Below the pieces are notes generated by a model. It did no database searches, was not told where the DNA came from, and saw only the letters and a list, made by a program, of their open reading frames with translations. Positions 1 through 8,397 of a stretch of DNA of 64,000 nt are shown here, piece by piece (position 1 is the first letter of the stretch; every line of letters begins with the position of its first letter). A program made the translations under genes and the position numbers. Origin of the DNA: Aromatoleum diolicum (lineage in GTDB: Bacteria; Pseudomonadota; Gammaproteobacteria; Burkholderiales; Rhodocyclaceae); assembly GCF_012910955.1 (NCBI RefSeq), contig NZ_WTVQ01000002.1, positions 62,001 to 126,000 on the forward strand, written 5' to 3'.

Positions 1-2409
1 GATGCGCAAGGCCAGACCTTCGAAGTCCCCTTCGTGTATTCCGGCAACAGCCGCCCCTACCTGCCCCAGCTCGCGGAGCAGAGCGGCATCTGGTTCCGCG
101 ACGTGCGCAGCCCGGCCAACCTCGCCCGCCCGCTGATGGACTTCCACACCCCGGCCGGACTGCTCGACCAGCTCACGCGCAGCAAGACCGCCGCCGAAGC
201 CTTGCTCAAGGAAGAAGGCTTCGCCTACCTGGGTTTGCGCAAGTATCAGGAGCTCGCCATCCAGGCCGTCGAAAGTGCGCTGGCCGCCGGGCAATCGCGC
301 TGCCTGATTGCCATGGCCACCGGCACCGGCAAGACGCGCGTCGTGATCGGTCTGATGTACCGCCTGCTCAAGGCCGAGCGCTTCCGCCGCATTCTCTTTC
401 TGGTCGACCGAACCGCGCTGGGGGACCAGGCGCTGGAAAACTTCGACGAGGCCTTGCTGGAACAGAATCAGCCGCTCTCGAAAATCTACAACGTCGCCAC
501 GCTCGGCGACATGGCCGTCGAAGCCGAGACCCGCGTGCAGGTGGCGACCGTGCAGGCCATGGTCAAGCGCATTTTTCAGTCTGATGAATTGACCCAGCGG
601 GCGCCCGGCATCGACGACTTCGACTGCATCATCATCGACGAAGCGCACCGGGGCTACACCCTCGATCAGGACATGACCGAAGGCGAGATGGTCGTGCGCG
701 ATCAGGCGCAGTACCTCTCCACCTACCGCCGCGTGCTGGACTACTTCGACGCCGTGAAAATCGGCCTCACCGCGACCCCGGCCAAGCAGACCACCGAGAT
801 CTTCGGCAAACCGGTCTACACCTACTCCTACCGCGAAGCCGTGGCCGACGACTGGCTGATCGACCACGAGCCGCCGATTCGTTATGAAACCCTGCTCACG
901 CAAAAGGGCATCAGGTTCGAAAAAGGCGAAACGGTCAGCGCGATCAACCTCGGCACCGGCGAAATCGAACAGTCCGAACTCGACGACGAACTCAACTTCG
1001 AGGTCGAAGCCTTCAACCGCCGCGTCATCAACGAAGACTTCAACCGCGTCATCTGCGAACAGCTGGCACAGGAGCTCGACCCTTTCGGCGAAGAAAAGAC
1101 CATGATCTTCTGCGCCACCGACCTCCACGCCGACATGGTCAAGCGCCTGCTCGACACCGCCTTCAAGGCGCTGCATGGCGACAGCTACGCCGAGGCGGCG
1201 GTACGCAAGATCACCGGCAAGTCGGACAAGGTCCGCGATCTGATCAAGCGCTACAAGAACGAGCGTTATCCGAACATCGCCATCACCGTCGATCTGCTGA
1301 CCACCGGCATCGATGTGCCGAAAATCGGCCACCTCGTTTTCCTGCGCAAGGTCCGCTCGCGCATCCTCTACGAGCAGATGATCGGCCGCGCCACGCGCCG
1401 CTGCGACGAGATCGGCAAGACCGTGTTCAGGATCTACGACCCGGTCGACCTCTACAAGGATCTGCAGGACGTCAGCAGCATGAAGCCGCTGGTGAAAGAT
1501 CCGAATGTCACGCTGCAACAACTGGTCGGGGAGCTCGCCGACCCGGCCAGCTTCGAAGCCCAAGGCACCCGCATGGGCACCAGCCACGCCCACGACGTGC
1601 TCGACGCCATCAGCCAGAAACTCATGCGCGTGCTGCGCGATGCCACGCACCAGGCCGAAAAGAAGCCGGCCCTGAAAACCCGCCTCGCCGAGCTCGAACA
1701 ACACTGGAACGTTCCCCCGGCCGAGTTGCACCGGCACCTGCGGCAGCTCGGCCCCCAGGCCGCCGCTGAATTCATTCGCCAGCAGGCGGGACTGCTGCAG
1801 CAAATCGACGAAGTGAAGGCGCTCGTCGGCAGCGCCTACATGCCGGTAATCTCGACGCACAAAGACGAATTCAAGGTGCGCGAGCAGAACTACGGCAACT
1901 ACAACAAACCCGAGGACTACCTCGACAGCTTCAACCGATTCATCCGCGAGCAGCTTAACCAGTCGGTCGCGCTCGGCGTGGTGGTCAATCGCCCGCGCGA
2001 CCTCTCGCGCCAGCAGCTCAAGGAAGTGCGCCTGCTGCTCGACCAGCACGGCTACGCCGAAGCCAGGCTGCAAACGGCGTGGCGCAACAAGACCAACCAC
2101 GAAATCGCCGCCAGCATCGTCGGCTATATCCGCCAGGCCGCGCTCGGCGAAGCGCTCATCCCCTTCGAGCAGCGCGTCGCCCAGGCCATGGAGCGCATTT
2201 ATGCGCTGACCCCGTGGACGCCCATGCAGCGCAAGTGGCTGGATCGCCTCGCCAAACAGCTCGGCCACGAAGTCGTGATCGACACCGATTTCGTCAACCG
2301 CGCCTTCGCCCCCGACGGCGGCGCCAAACAGCTCGACGTGCGCCTTGGCGGCAAGCTCGACGCGGTACTCGACACGCTGGCCGAGGCCTTGTGGCCGCAA
2401 GCGGCCTGA
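1..2409 (+). CDS. hsdR: Type I restriction enzyme, R subunit (5' end outside window)
   Basis: ATP-dependent translocase and endonuclease subunit of a type I restriction-modification system; it works with HsdM and HsdS encoded downstream. The frame is open from base 1, so the GTG at 34 is not a start and the N-terminal nuclease part lies mostly outside the window. About 802 residues are visible. A Walker A motif (ATGTGKTR) lies near visible residue 106, a DEAH box (IIIDEAHRGY) near 213, and GLTATPAK follows as SF2 motif III. The C-terminal third looks like the EcoEI-type R-subunit C-terminal region, suggesting a type IB-like system. The reading frame is intact to the stop. The usual order is interrupted: a toxin-antitoxin pair sits between this gene and hsdM. 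Confidence 0.93.
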   Translation, partial: DAQGQTFEVPFVYSGNSRPYLPQLAEQSGIWFRDVRSPANLARPLMDFHTPAGLLDQLTRSKTAAEALLKEEGFAYLGLRKYQELAIQAVESALAAGQSRCLIAMATGTGKTRVVIGLMYRLLKAERFRRILFLVDRTALGDQALENFDEALLEQNQPLSKIYNVATLGDMAVEAETRVQVATVQAMVKRIFQSDELTQRAPGIDDFDCIIIDEAHRGYTLDQDMTEGEMVVRDQAQYLSTYRRVLDYFDAVKIGLTATPAKQTTEIFGKPVYTYSYREAVADDWLIDHEPPIRYETLLTQKGIRFEKGETVSAINLGTGEIEQSELDDELNFEVEAFNRRVINEDFNRVICEQLAQELDPFGEEKTMIFCATDLHADMVKRLLDTAFKALHGDSYAEAAVRKITGKSDKVRDLIKRYKNERYPNIAITVDLLTTGIDVPKIGHLVFLRKVRSRILYEQMIGRATRRCDEIGKTVFRIYDPVDLYKDLQDVSSMKPLVKDPNVTLQQLVGELADPASFEAQGTRMGTSHAHDVLDAISQKLMRVLRDATHQAEKKPALKTRLAELEQHWNVPPAELHRHLRQLGPQAAAEFIRQQAGLLQQIDEVKALVGSAYMPVISTHKDEFKVREQNYGNYNKPEDYLDSFNRFIREQLNQSVALGVVVNRPRDLSRQQLKEVRLLLDQHGYAEARLQTAWRNKTNHEIAASIVGYIRQAALGEALIPFEQRVAQAMERIYALTPWTPMQRKWLDRLAKQLGHEVVIDTDFVNRAFAPDGGAKQLDVRLGGKLDAVLDTLAEALWPQAA

Positions 2410-2453
2410 AGGTGGCATTTGGCACCCGAGCAACATCCGGCGCTTGCCAATAA

Positions 2454-2469
2454 GTAACCTATACGTTAC
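2454..2469. promoter_or_regulatory. Palindromic operator candidate before toxin-antitoxin pair
   Basis: GTAAC-N6-GTTAC inverted repeat whose centre is TATA, so 14 of 16 positions are symmetric. It ends 8 bp before the toxin ATG at 2478. Toxin-antitoxin operons are commonly repressed by antitoxin binding at such a site; that role is inferred here. Confidence 0.5.
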
Positions 2470-2477
2470 CTTTCAAC

Positions 2478-2831
2478 ATGAGCATCAAGCTTCAGGAATA
2501 CATTCGCGAAGACGGCAGCAATCCGTACCAGAAGTGGTTCGACAGCCTCGATGCCCAAGCCGCCGCCAAGATCACCGTCGCCAAGGTACGGCTGGAGCTG
2601 GGCAACACCTCAAGTATCAAGTGGTTTCGCGGCATCGGCGAATGCGTCATCGACTGGGGTCCGGGCTATCGCATCTATCTGGCAAATGACGGCGACGCAT
2701 TGATCATCCTGTTTGGCGGCAGCACCAAACGCGACCAGCAGAAAGCCATCGAGCAGTCGATCGCGCTGCATGAAGAATACAAGGCGAGGAAGAAAGCCCT
2801 TGCCGCCGGCCGGAAAGGAAAGAAGCCATGA
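2478..2831 (+). CDS. HigB/Gp49-like addiction-module killer protein
   Basis: Predicted toxin of a type II toxin-antitoxin pair, 117 aa, the usual size for the RelE/HigB superfamily (phage Gp49-like / addiction-module killer group). Visible features fit that fold: an early FDSLDAQAA segment, a central basic segment around WFRGIGE, the RIYLAND strand, and a GGSTKRDQQKAI motif before a Lys/Arg-rich tail. Members of the family are mostly ribosome-dependent mRNA endonucleases. The toxin comes first and its stop overlaps the antitoxin start by 4 bp (ATGA), which implies translational coupling. The position between hsdR and hsdM suggests either insertion into, or recruitment by, the restriction locus. 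Confidence 0.82.
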   Translation: MSIKLQEYIREDGSNPYQKWFDSLDAQAAAKITVAKVRLELGNTSSIKWFRGIGECVIDWGPGYRIYLANDGDALIILFGGSTKRDQQKAIEQSIALHEEYKARKKALAAGRKGKKP

Positions 2832-3151
2832 CGCTGACCCGCAACTTCAAACAAACCGTGGTCGATCGCGTCCATCGCGATCCGGAGTTTGCCAAGGCCC
2901 TGCTCGACGAAGCGGCGACGCTGTTTCTGAGCGGCGAACCCGACGCCGCCCGGCTCGTCCTGCGCGATCTGGTCAACGCCACCATCGGCTTCGAGGAACT
3001 CGCCCAACTCACGCACAAACCCAGCAAGAGCCTGCATCGCATGCTGTCGCCGAAGGGCAATCCGAGCATGGACAACCTCGCCGCCATTTTTTCGGCGGTC
3101 CGCAACGGGCTCAAGGTCAGCTTCGACGTGCGCGTTGTCGAAACCGCCTGA
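2828..3151 (+). CDS. HigA-like antitoxin, helix-turn-helix
   Basis: Predicted DNA-binding antitoxin, 107 aa, partner of the toxin that it overlaps by 4 bp. The central region (FEELAQLTHKPSKSLHRML followed by GNPSMDNLAAIF) is a Cro/CI-type helix-turn-helix as seen in the addiction-module antidote family. The N-terminal half is acidic, as expected for a toxin-neutralising segment. Such antitoxins usually bind an operator upstream of the toxin gene; the GTAAC/GTTAC palindrome at 2454 is the obvious candidate. The gene is followed by a 115-bp gap before hsdM, so the R-M methylase is probably transcribed separately. Confidence 0.82.
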   Translation: MTLTRNFKQTVVDRVHRDPEFAKALLDEAATLFLSGEPDAARLVLRDLVNATIGFEELAQLTHKPSKSLHRMLSPKGNPSMDNLAAIFSAVRNGLKVSFDVRVVETA

Positions 3152-3205
3152 GCCGTAAAGCGCAGGTTCCACCCCGACTTATAACCAACCGTATCGATGT
3201 ATAGC

Positions 3206-3263
3206 GGTGTCTAGCGAGTTTTCGATAGACATGGATATGCATGGGTAGAAATCGAAAGACACC
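3206..3263. promoter_or_regulatory. Inverted repeat upstream of hsdM
   Basis: GGTGTCT at 3206-3212 is matched by AGACACC at 3257-3263, and an inner TTCGAT/ATCGAA pair lies inside. The right arm ends 3 bp before the hsdM ATG, where it could mask the weak ribosome-binding site in RNA or serve as a repressor site. No protein is assigned. Confidence 0.35.
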
Positions 3264-3266
3264 CCC

Positions 3267-4721
3267 ATGAGCAACAACGAAATCGTCCAGAAACTCTGGA
3301 ACCTCTGCGACGTGCTGCGCGACGACGGCATCAACTATTCCGACTACGTTACCGAACTGGTCCTGCTGCTGTTCATCAAGATGGAGCACGAAAACGCCCA
3401 GAGCGGTGTCATGTCCGGTCACAAACTGCCCGAGGGCGCGCGCTGGCCGGACATCGCCCGACTCAGCGGCATCAACCTGCTCAACCACTACCGCAGCACG
3501 CTACTCGAACTCTCCAAGAGCACCGACCCGCTGCTCGCCGCGATCTATGCCGACGCGCAGACCCGGCTCAAGGAACCGCGCCACCTCGAACAGCTAATCA
3601 AGAGCATCGACGGTATCGACTGGTTTTCGGCACAGCGCGACGGCCTCGGCGACCTCTACGAAGGCCTGCTCGAAAAGAACGCCACTGAAACCAAGTCCGG
3701 CGCCGGCCAGTACTTCACCCCGCGTCCGCTAATCGACAGCATCGTCACGCTGATCCAGCCCCAACCCGGCGAAACCGTGCAGGACCCGGCGGCCGGCACA
3801 GCCGGCTTTCTGATCGCCGCCGACGCCTACATCAAGGCGCGCACCGACAATCTCTACGACCTCAAGGAAAAGCAACGCAGATTCCAGCGCAACCACGCCT
3901 TCCTCGGTATGGAGCTGGTGCCGGGCACGCGCCGGCTGGCGCTGATGAACTGCCTGCTGCACGGCATGGAGGGTGACGATGCCGGCGTCGTGCATCTCGG
4001 CAACACGCTCGGCAGCGCCGGCAGCAGCCTGCCGAAGAGCGACATCATCCTCAGCAATCCGCCCTTCGGCACCGCCAAGGGCGGCGGCGGGCCAACCCGC
4101 GACGACCTCACGCACAGCACCAGCAACAAGCAGCTCGCCTTCCTGCAGCATATCGTCCGCCACCTCAAGGACGGCGGCCGCGCCGCCGTGGTGCTGCCCG
4201 ACAACGTGCTGTTCGAAGCCGGCGTGGGCGCCGACATCCGCCGCGCGCTGATGGACAAATGCAAGCTGCACACCCTGCTGCGCCTGCCGACCGGCATCTT
4301 CTATGCGCAGGGCGTCAAGACCAACGTCCTCTTCCTGCAAAAAATTTCCGAGAACGCCACCGCCAGCACCCGGAACGTCTGGGTCTACGACCTGCGCGCC
4401 AACATGCCGCGCTTCGGCAAACGCACGCCCTTCACCCGCGCCCACTTCGCCGACTTCGAAGCCGCCTACGGCAGCGACCCGCTCGGCCAGTCGCCGCGCA
4501 CCGATATGGGCGAAGCCGGCCGCTTCCGCTGCTTCAGCCGCGACTGGATTCGCGAACGCGCCGACAGCCTGGACATCGCCTGGCTCAAGGACGATAGCGC
4601 CGAAGACGCCGCCGACCTGCCCGAACCGGCGGTGCTGGCGCAGGAAGCGATGGGCGAACTGGAAGGCGCGCTGGCGGAATTGCAGGCGATTTTGAAGGAG
4701 TTGGGAGAGGTGGCCGCCTAA
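3267..4721 (+). CDS. hsdM: Type I restriction-modification DNA methylase, M subunit
   Basis: N6-adenine methyltransferase subunit, 484 aa, which modifies the host target and forms the core complex with HsdS. The N-terminal 130 residues match the HsdM helical domain. The SAM-binding motif I (DPAAGTAGFLIAA) is near residue 171, and the catalytic motif IV (NPPFG) is near residue 263, the form expected for N6-adenine methylases. The C-terminus carries the RFGKRTPFTRAHF-type tail common to the family. The stop overlaps the hsdS start (TAATG), so M and S are translationally coupled. The ribosome-binding site is weak (GAAAG) and lies within an inverted repeat. Confidence 0.95.
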   Translation: MSNNEIVQKLWNLCDVLRDDGINYSDYVTELVLLLFIKMEHENAQSGVMSGHKLPEGARWPDIARLSGINLLNHYRSTLLELSKSTDPLLAAIYADAQTRLKEPRHLEQLIKSIDGIDWFSAQRDGLGDLYEGLLEKNATETKSGAGQYFTPRPLIDSIVTLIQPQPGETVQDPAAGTAGFLIAADAYIKARTDNLYDLKEKQRRFQRNHAFLGMELVPGTRRLALMNCLLHGMEGDDAGVVHLGNTLGSAGSSLPKSDIILSNPPFGTAKGGGGPTRDDLTHSTSNKQLAFLQHIVRHLKDGGRAAVVLPDNVLFEAGVGADIRRALMDKCKLHTLLRLPTGIFYAQGVKTNVLFLQKISENATASTRNVWVYDLRANMPRFGKRTPFTRAHFADFEAAYGSDPLGQSPRTDMGEAGRFRCFSRDWIRERADSLDIAWLKDDSAEDAADLPEPAVLAQEAMGELEGALAELQAILKELGEVAA

Positions 4722-6103
4722 TGTCTGCTGTGCATGGATGGAGTTTTCTTAAATTGCGCGACATCGCCTCGCTAAAGACAGGGCCTTTTGGTAGCGCGTT
4801 GCATAAATCTGATTACATCGTCGGCGGCATACCACTCATCAATCCCACGCACATCAAAGGCGGACGGCTCGTTCCATCGACCGACGTCAGCGTACCGCAC
4901 TCAATTGCTGCCGGTCTTGCCGAATACCGGCTAAATGAAGGCGATATTGTCATGGGGCGCCGAGGCGAGATGGGCCGATGTGCGGTTGTTCCGGGCCACG
5001 CTCAAGATTGGATATGTGGTACTGGCTCCGTAGTCGTGAAATGCTCGCCGGCTGCAATGCCTGCCTACCTGCAACGCTTTTTGACAGCACCTGCAACCGT
5101 GGCAGCGTTGATCGGTGACTCTGTCGGTTCGACCATGATTAACCTCAACCAAGGTGTTTTACTTGACCTTGATATTCCGCTGGCGCCACTCCCCGAACAA
5201 AAACGCATCGCCGACAAACTCGACAGCGTGCTGGCGCGGGTGGATGCCTGCCGCGACCGCCTCGACCGCCTCCCGGCCCTACTCAAACGCTTCCGCCGAT
5301 CCGTTCTTGCGGCCGCAACGTCTGGGCGGTTGACTAAAGACTGGAGAGAGGCGACATCGAATTGCATGCCCTCTTGCGACGAGCCCATCGGTTGGACCGT
5401 CTGCAAAATAAAGGACGCAGGAAAAGTGCAGCTTGGGAGGCAGCGCTCACCGAAGTTTCACTCCGGCGAGAGCATGCGCCCATACTTGCGGGTCCAGAAC
5501 GTCTTTGAGGACCGCCTCGACTTTTCAGACGTAATGACCATGGATTTCCCCGGCGAAGACTTTGAACGGTATCAACTCCACCCCGGTGACATTCTGCTAA
5601 ACGAGGGGCAAAGCCCTGAGTATCTCGGGCGCCCAGCTATGTATCGTGGAGAGCTACCCGGGGCATGTTTCACAAACACACTAATCAGGTTTCAGGCGTA
5701 TTCGCACGTGAAGCCCGATTACGCCTTGATGGTTTTTCGGAATCACATGCACTCGGGTCGTTACATAACAGAGGGCACTATTACTACTAACATCGCCCAT
5801 CTGGGTGCAGGAAGATTTAGCGAAGTGGAATTTCCCTTGCCTCCCATGCAAGAACAACACGAAATCGTCCGCCGCGTCGACGTCCTGTTCGCTTTCGCCG
5901 ACCGCCTTGAAGCGCGCCTCGCCACCGCCCGCAAGCAGGTCGAGCAACTGACCCCGGCTCTGCTCGCCAAGGCCTTCCGCGGCGAACTGGTGCCGCAGGA
6001 CCCCGCCGACGAACCCGCAGCCGAACTGCTCAAACGCCTCGCGACCAAGCGCGCCACCGCCCCGCAGACCAGACGGGGCAGGAAAGCAGTGCCATCAAAC
6101 TGA
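4721..6103 (+). CDS. hsdS: Type I restriction-modification specificity subunit
   Basis: DNA target recognition subunit, 460 aa. It has the standard two-half layout: target recognition domain 1 (about residues 1-150), a conserved helical spacer (LPEQKRIADKLDSVLARVD), target recognition domain 2 (about 225-370), then a second spacer (MQEQHEIVRRVDVLF) and the usual FRGELVPQDP tail. Both recognition domains look less GC-rich than the flanking spacers, as expected for parts swapped by recombination. The target sequence cannot be read from the protein alone. Broken ATPase-like coding sequence overlaps its 3' end. Confidence 0.94.
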   Translation: MSAVHGWSFLKLRDIASLKTGPFGSALHKSDYIVGGIPLINPTHIKGGRLVPSTDVSVPHSIAAGLAEYRLNEGDIVMGRRGEMGRCAVVPGHAQDWICGTGSVVVKCSPAAMPAYLQRFLTAPATVAALIGDSVGSTMINLNQGVLLDLDIPLAPLPEQKRIADKLDSVLARVDACRDRLDRLPALLKRFRRSVLAAATSGRLTKDWREATSNCMPSCDEPIGWTVCKIKDAGKVQLGRQRSPKFHSGESMRPYLRVQNVFEDRLDFSDVMTMDFPGEDFERYQLHPGDILLNEGQSPEYLGRPAMYRGELPGACFTNTLIRFQAYSHVKPDYALMVFRNHMHSGRYITEGTITTNIAHLGAGRFSEVEFPLPPMQEQHEIVRRVDVLFAFADRLEARLATARKQVEQLTPALLAKAFRGELVPQDPADEPAAELLKRLATKRATAPQTRRGRKAVPSN

Positions 6104-6321
6104 TCAGTCTGGCGTTAATCGGCGAATACAAGGGCCTGCGAAGCCAGACTTTCGACTTCTCCGACTCGAACGACGGCGTCATTGCACTGATCGGCCTCAA
6201 TGGTTCGGGTAAGTCACAGCTACTTGAACTACTGGCCGAAGCCTTTGCCTACATTGAGCGCACGGCTCGCAAAGGACGAGAAAACCGAGCCCGGCCCCTT
6301 TTTCTTCCTTTTCTTCGATGA
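6094..6321 (+). pseudogene. 5' remnant of an AAA/SMC-like ATPase gene
   Basis: Starting inside the last codons of hsdS in another frame, the sequence reads IKLISLALIGEYKGLRSQ and then a clear Walker A (IGLNGSGKSQLLELLAE), typical of the N-terminus of AAA ATPases found beside restriction and other defence genes. There is no in-frame ATG, and the frame breaks off in low-complexity sequence with a TGA at 6319. The remaining hundreds of codons expected of such ATPases are absent. I read this as the surviving start of a defence ATPase whose body was replaced by the DNA carrying the next gene. Confidence 0.7.
6278..6303 (+). repeat. Short direct repeat, left copy
   Basis: GAGAAAACCGAGCCCGGCCC followed by a T-rich run. 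A close copy lies at 7417-7454, in the same orientation on the other side of the gene at 6406. The break point of the ATPase remnant lies at this copy. Confidence 0.55.
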
Positions 6322-6405
6322 ACCTGCCGGTAACATCCTCAGGTGCTATGTGCGACTAGTCGTTGTTTTGCTGTCGCAACTCAACCTCCTCCCAGAGGCG
6401 CGAAC

Positions 6406-7410
6406 ATGCAGCCAATAGACTCACGATTCGCGTTGCCGCCAGGGCAGCGCGGGCTGGTAATCAGCACCCCTGCGCGGCAACAAGAGAACGGATCATGGCG
6501 GATCGGCAAATACCTTGATCCGCAAAATTTGCGATGTGCGTTGCTGTTTTGGGACCGGCTCGCGTGGCCAAGCCCACATGTGATGACACAAATGAATGAA
6601 GAGGAATCCACGACGGTTGACTACTTGGAGTCGAGCGGCGTTTTGGTAAGGCCCGGCTACCCCGGCGCGGTGCGAGTTCAACCGGAACCACGCCCCTTTT
6701 CAGGCCCTCAAGGTTCTGGCATCTACTCCGATCTTGCCACGGAAGGTTTGCGCCAGAGAGTAAACGCCCTGGGAGGACGTATCCCGGAGAAAAACGGTCT
6801 TCCTTCTCCCTTGCTTGGTATCGCCATCAGGCACTTGCTGACATACATGGAAGCTGATGCGGTAGAGCCAGGCGCATGGGCGCTTGCCAATGATGTGTCA
6901 TCGATGCTTGAGGGGACCGCAGAAAGCGATACGACCGCTCGCGGCCTGCTCGTCAGCCTTTTCAATTGCATTCCGATTCCAGAAGTCAGTGTCCCCTTAG
7001 CGGAAATCCTGAAATTCAAGTGCCGAAGATACGACGAGCTAATCGCCCTGCGTACTGAAATCGAACAGTTGTACCTGCGGGCGCAGGGCGACACAGATCT
7101 GGCGTTACGCAGCGCTAAAGAGCGGATCGATCGTGCCTGCGCCGATGCGATCAAAGTAGCCCGCGAGGCACACTTTCCGTTTCGGCTATCCGGAATCAAA
7201 GCCGGCTTCGCGTTGCCCGTTGGCACGATCATCGGAGAGGCGCTTATCGGAGGATGGATGGACAAGCCCTTCGCTATGCCTACGACAGAAGCGTTACTGG
7301 TAGGCGCCTTCAGCACGCTGGCGCTGGCCTGGGACATCGTTCCCCGTGTGGTCCAGCCGAGCAACATGCCATATCGATACATTACAGGGTTGCACAGTGA
7401 AATGCTGTGA
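6406..7410 (+). CDS. DUF6236-like protein of unknown function
   Basis: 334 aa. The start at 6406 is chosen because it has a GAGGCG ribosome-binding site and begins just before the conserved block; an in-frame ATG at 6343 adds 21 unconvincing residues. The N-terminus (RGLVISTPARQ, then a YLDPQNLRCALLFWDRL segment and DYLESSGVLVRP) resembles the DUF6236 family by memory; the function of that family is unknown to me. The middle is helical and charged. Near the C-terminus, GFALPVGTIIGEALIGG and TTEALLVGAFSTLALAWDI look like two weakly hydrophobic helices. It lies between two copies of a short repeat in a defence island, so it is probably horizontally acquired cargo. Confidence 0.6.
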   Translation: MQPIDSRFALPPGQRGLVISTPARQQENGSWRIGKYLDPQNLRCALLFWDRLAWPSPHVMTQMNEEESTTVDYLESSGVLVRPGYPGAVRVQPEPRPFSGPQGSGIYSDLATEGLRQRVNALGGRIPEKNGLPSPLLGIAIRHLLTYMEADAVEPGAWALANDVSSMLEGTAESDTTARGLLVSLFNCIPIPEVSVPLAEILKFKCRRYDELIALRTEIEQLYLRAQGDTDLALRSAKERIDRACADAIKVAREAHFPFRLSGIKAGFALPVGTIIGEALIGGWMDKPFAMPTTEALLVGAFSTLALAWDIVPRVVQPSNMPYRYITGLHSEML

Positions 7411-7416
7411 CCGTTG

Positions 7417-7454
7417 GAGAAAACCGAACCTGGCCCTGAGCCTGGCCCCTTTTC
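7417..7454 (+). repeat. Short direct repeat, right copy
   Basis: GAGAAAACCGAACCTGGCCC, followed by a partial duplication of the CCTGGCCC segment and a TTTT run. It matches the copy at 6278-6303 with two mismatches over the first 20 bases. It starts 6 bp after the stop of the gene at 6406. Confidence 0.55.
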
Positions 7455-7508
7455 TCACTCCCGGTTGATGACTTTCCGACGACGCCGGAGCGGCTAAAGT
7501 ACCTGCAA

Positions 7509-8177
7509 TTACCGACTGGAAGTGAGTCCCGCCAGCGAGAGTAATTCGGTAGCGGCAAGGGTGCCTCCCCACCAGAGCAACATGACCGACGCGACAGCCG
7601 CCAGAGTGACCAGATAGCCGACCAACAGCATCAGGCCGTCTCGGAGACGCAGACCCCAGGAGATCAAGACGATGGCCAGCGCAGGCAGTACATTGTCAAA
7701 GCTGATGATGGGGACCGGAATCATCATCGACAGTCCTGCGGCGGAAAGCATTAACCCGTTCAGCACTCGGGCCGGCTTGTTGCTCAAGGGGAGCATGCGG
7801 GGTCGTCCCAACGACGCGATGATATTGATGCCCCGGTTAATCATGCCTTTCAGCAGCATCCTGGCGCGACCATTCACCTCCCGGTTGGCGAGCCAACCCG
7901 GCAAGGGCACCGGCTGACCGATACACAGCCCGGAAGCGATCAACAGGCAAAAAGCACCAACCACGGAGGCCATGCCGGGTAGTGCGATCGGAAAAAGCAG
8001 CGGCATTGCCAGTAAACCCAACCAGACCAGCCGTTGCCGATTGCTCTGGCCAACGGCGTCAGCCATCGTACCGCCCATCGACGCCAGGCGCGCCGCGGCA
8101 ATCCGTTCCACGGTAGCCCGTCGTTTGTCCTTCAGGAATTCTGACTTGGTCAGTGCTTGGGGGTTCTTGTTTGCCAC
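7509..8177 (-). CDS. ExoD-like exopolysaccharide synthesis family membrane protein
   Basis: Predicted inner-membrane protein, 222 aa, similar in layout to the ExoD family, whose members run near 200 aa and were named from exopolysaccharide phenotypes. The N-terminal 60 residues are soluble and charged. Hydrophobic stretches follow: LVWLGLLAMPLLFPIALPG, VVGAFCLLIASGLCI, LNGLMLSAAGLSMMIPVPI, VLPALAIVLISWGL and LVGYLVTLAAVASVMLLWW. The start is uncertain: I prefer a GTG at 8177 (VANKNPQALTKSEF), because in-frame sequence upstream to 8408 looks non-coding. The gene is divergent from the DUF3616 operon and its role here is not known. Confidence 0.65.
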   Translation of the reverse strand: MANKNPQALTKSEFLKDKRRATVERIAAARLASMGGTMADAVGQSNRQRLVWLGLLAMPLLFPIALPGMASVVGAFCLLIASGLCIGQPVPLPGWLANREVNGRARMLLKGMINRGINIIASLGRPRMLPLSNKPARVLNGLMLSAAGLSMMIPVPIISFDNVLPALAIVLISWGLRLRDGLMLLVGYLVTLAAVASVMLLWWGGTLAATELLSLAGLTSSR

Positions 8178-8397
8178 GATTGTCCAGAGAAACGAGTTAC
8201 TAAAATTAGACCAAATGGCGGAATTTTGATCTGTTGGGACGCACTGAAAAAACAGCGGTTTGAGAACGCCTACATCTGAAAAAACTGAACACACGACAAG
8301 GCATCGGTCGCAAACTTCCGTTCTTTGCGGCTGCGGCTCGCATACTCTCCAATCCGCAGACCTCCTAGAGCGCTGCATCTTCCGGAGAACATATTCT

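Noticed and set aside
6278-7454. Repeat-flanked segment considered as an insertion sequence
   Set aside because: It has no transposase and the repeats are in direct, not inverted, orientation; it is better described as a small cargo insertion of unknown mechanism.
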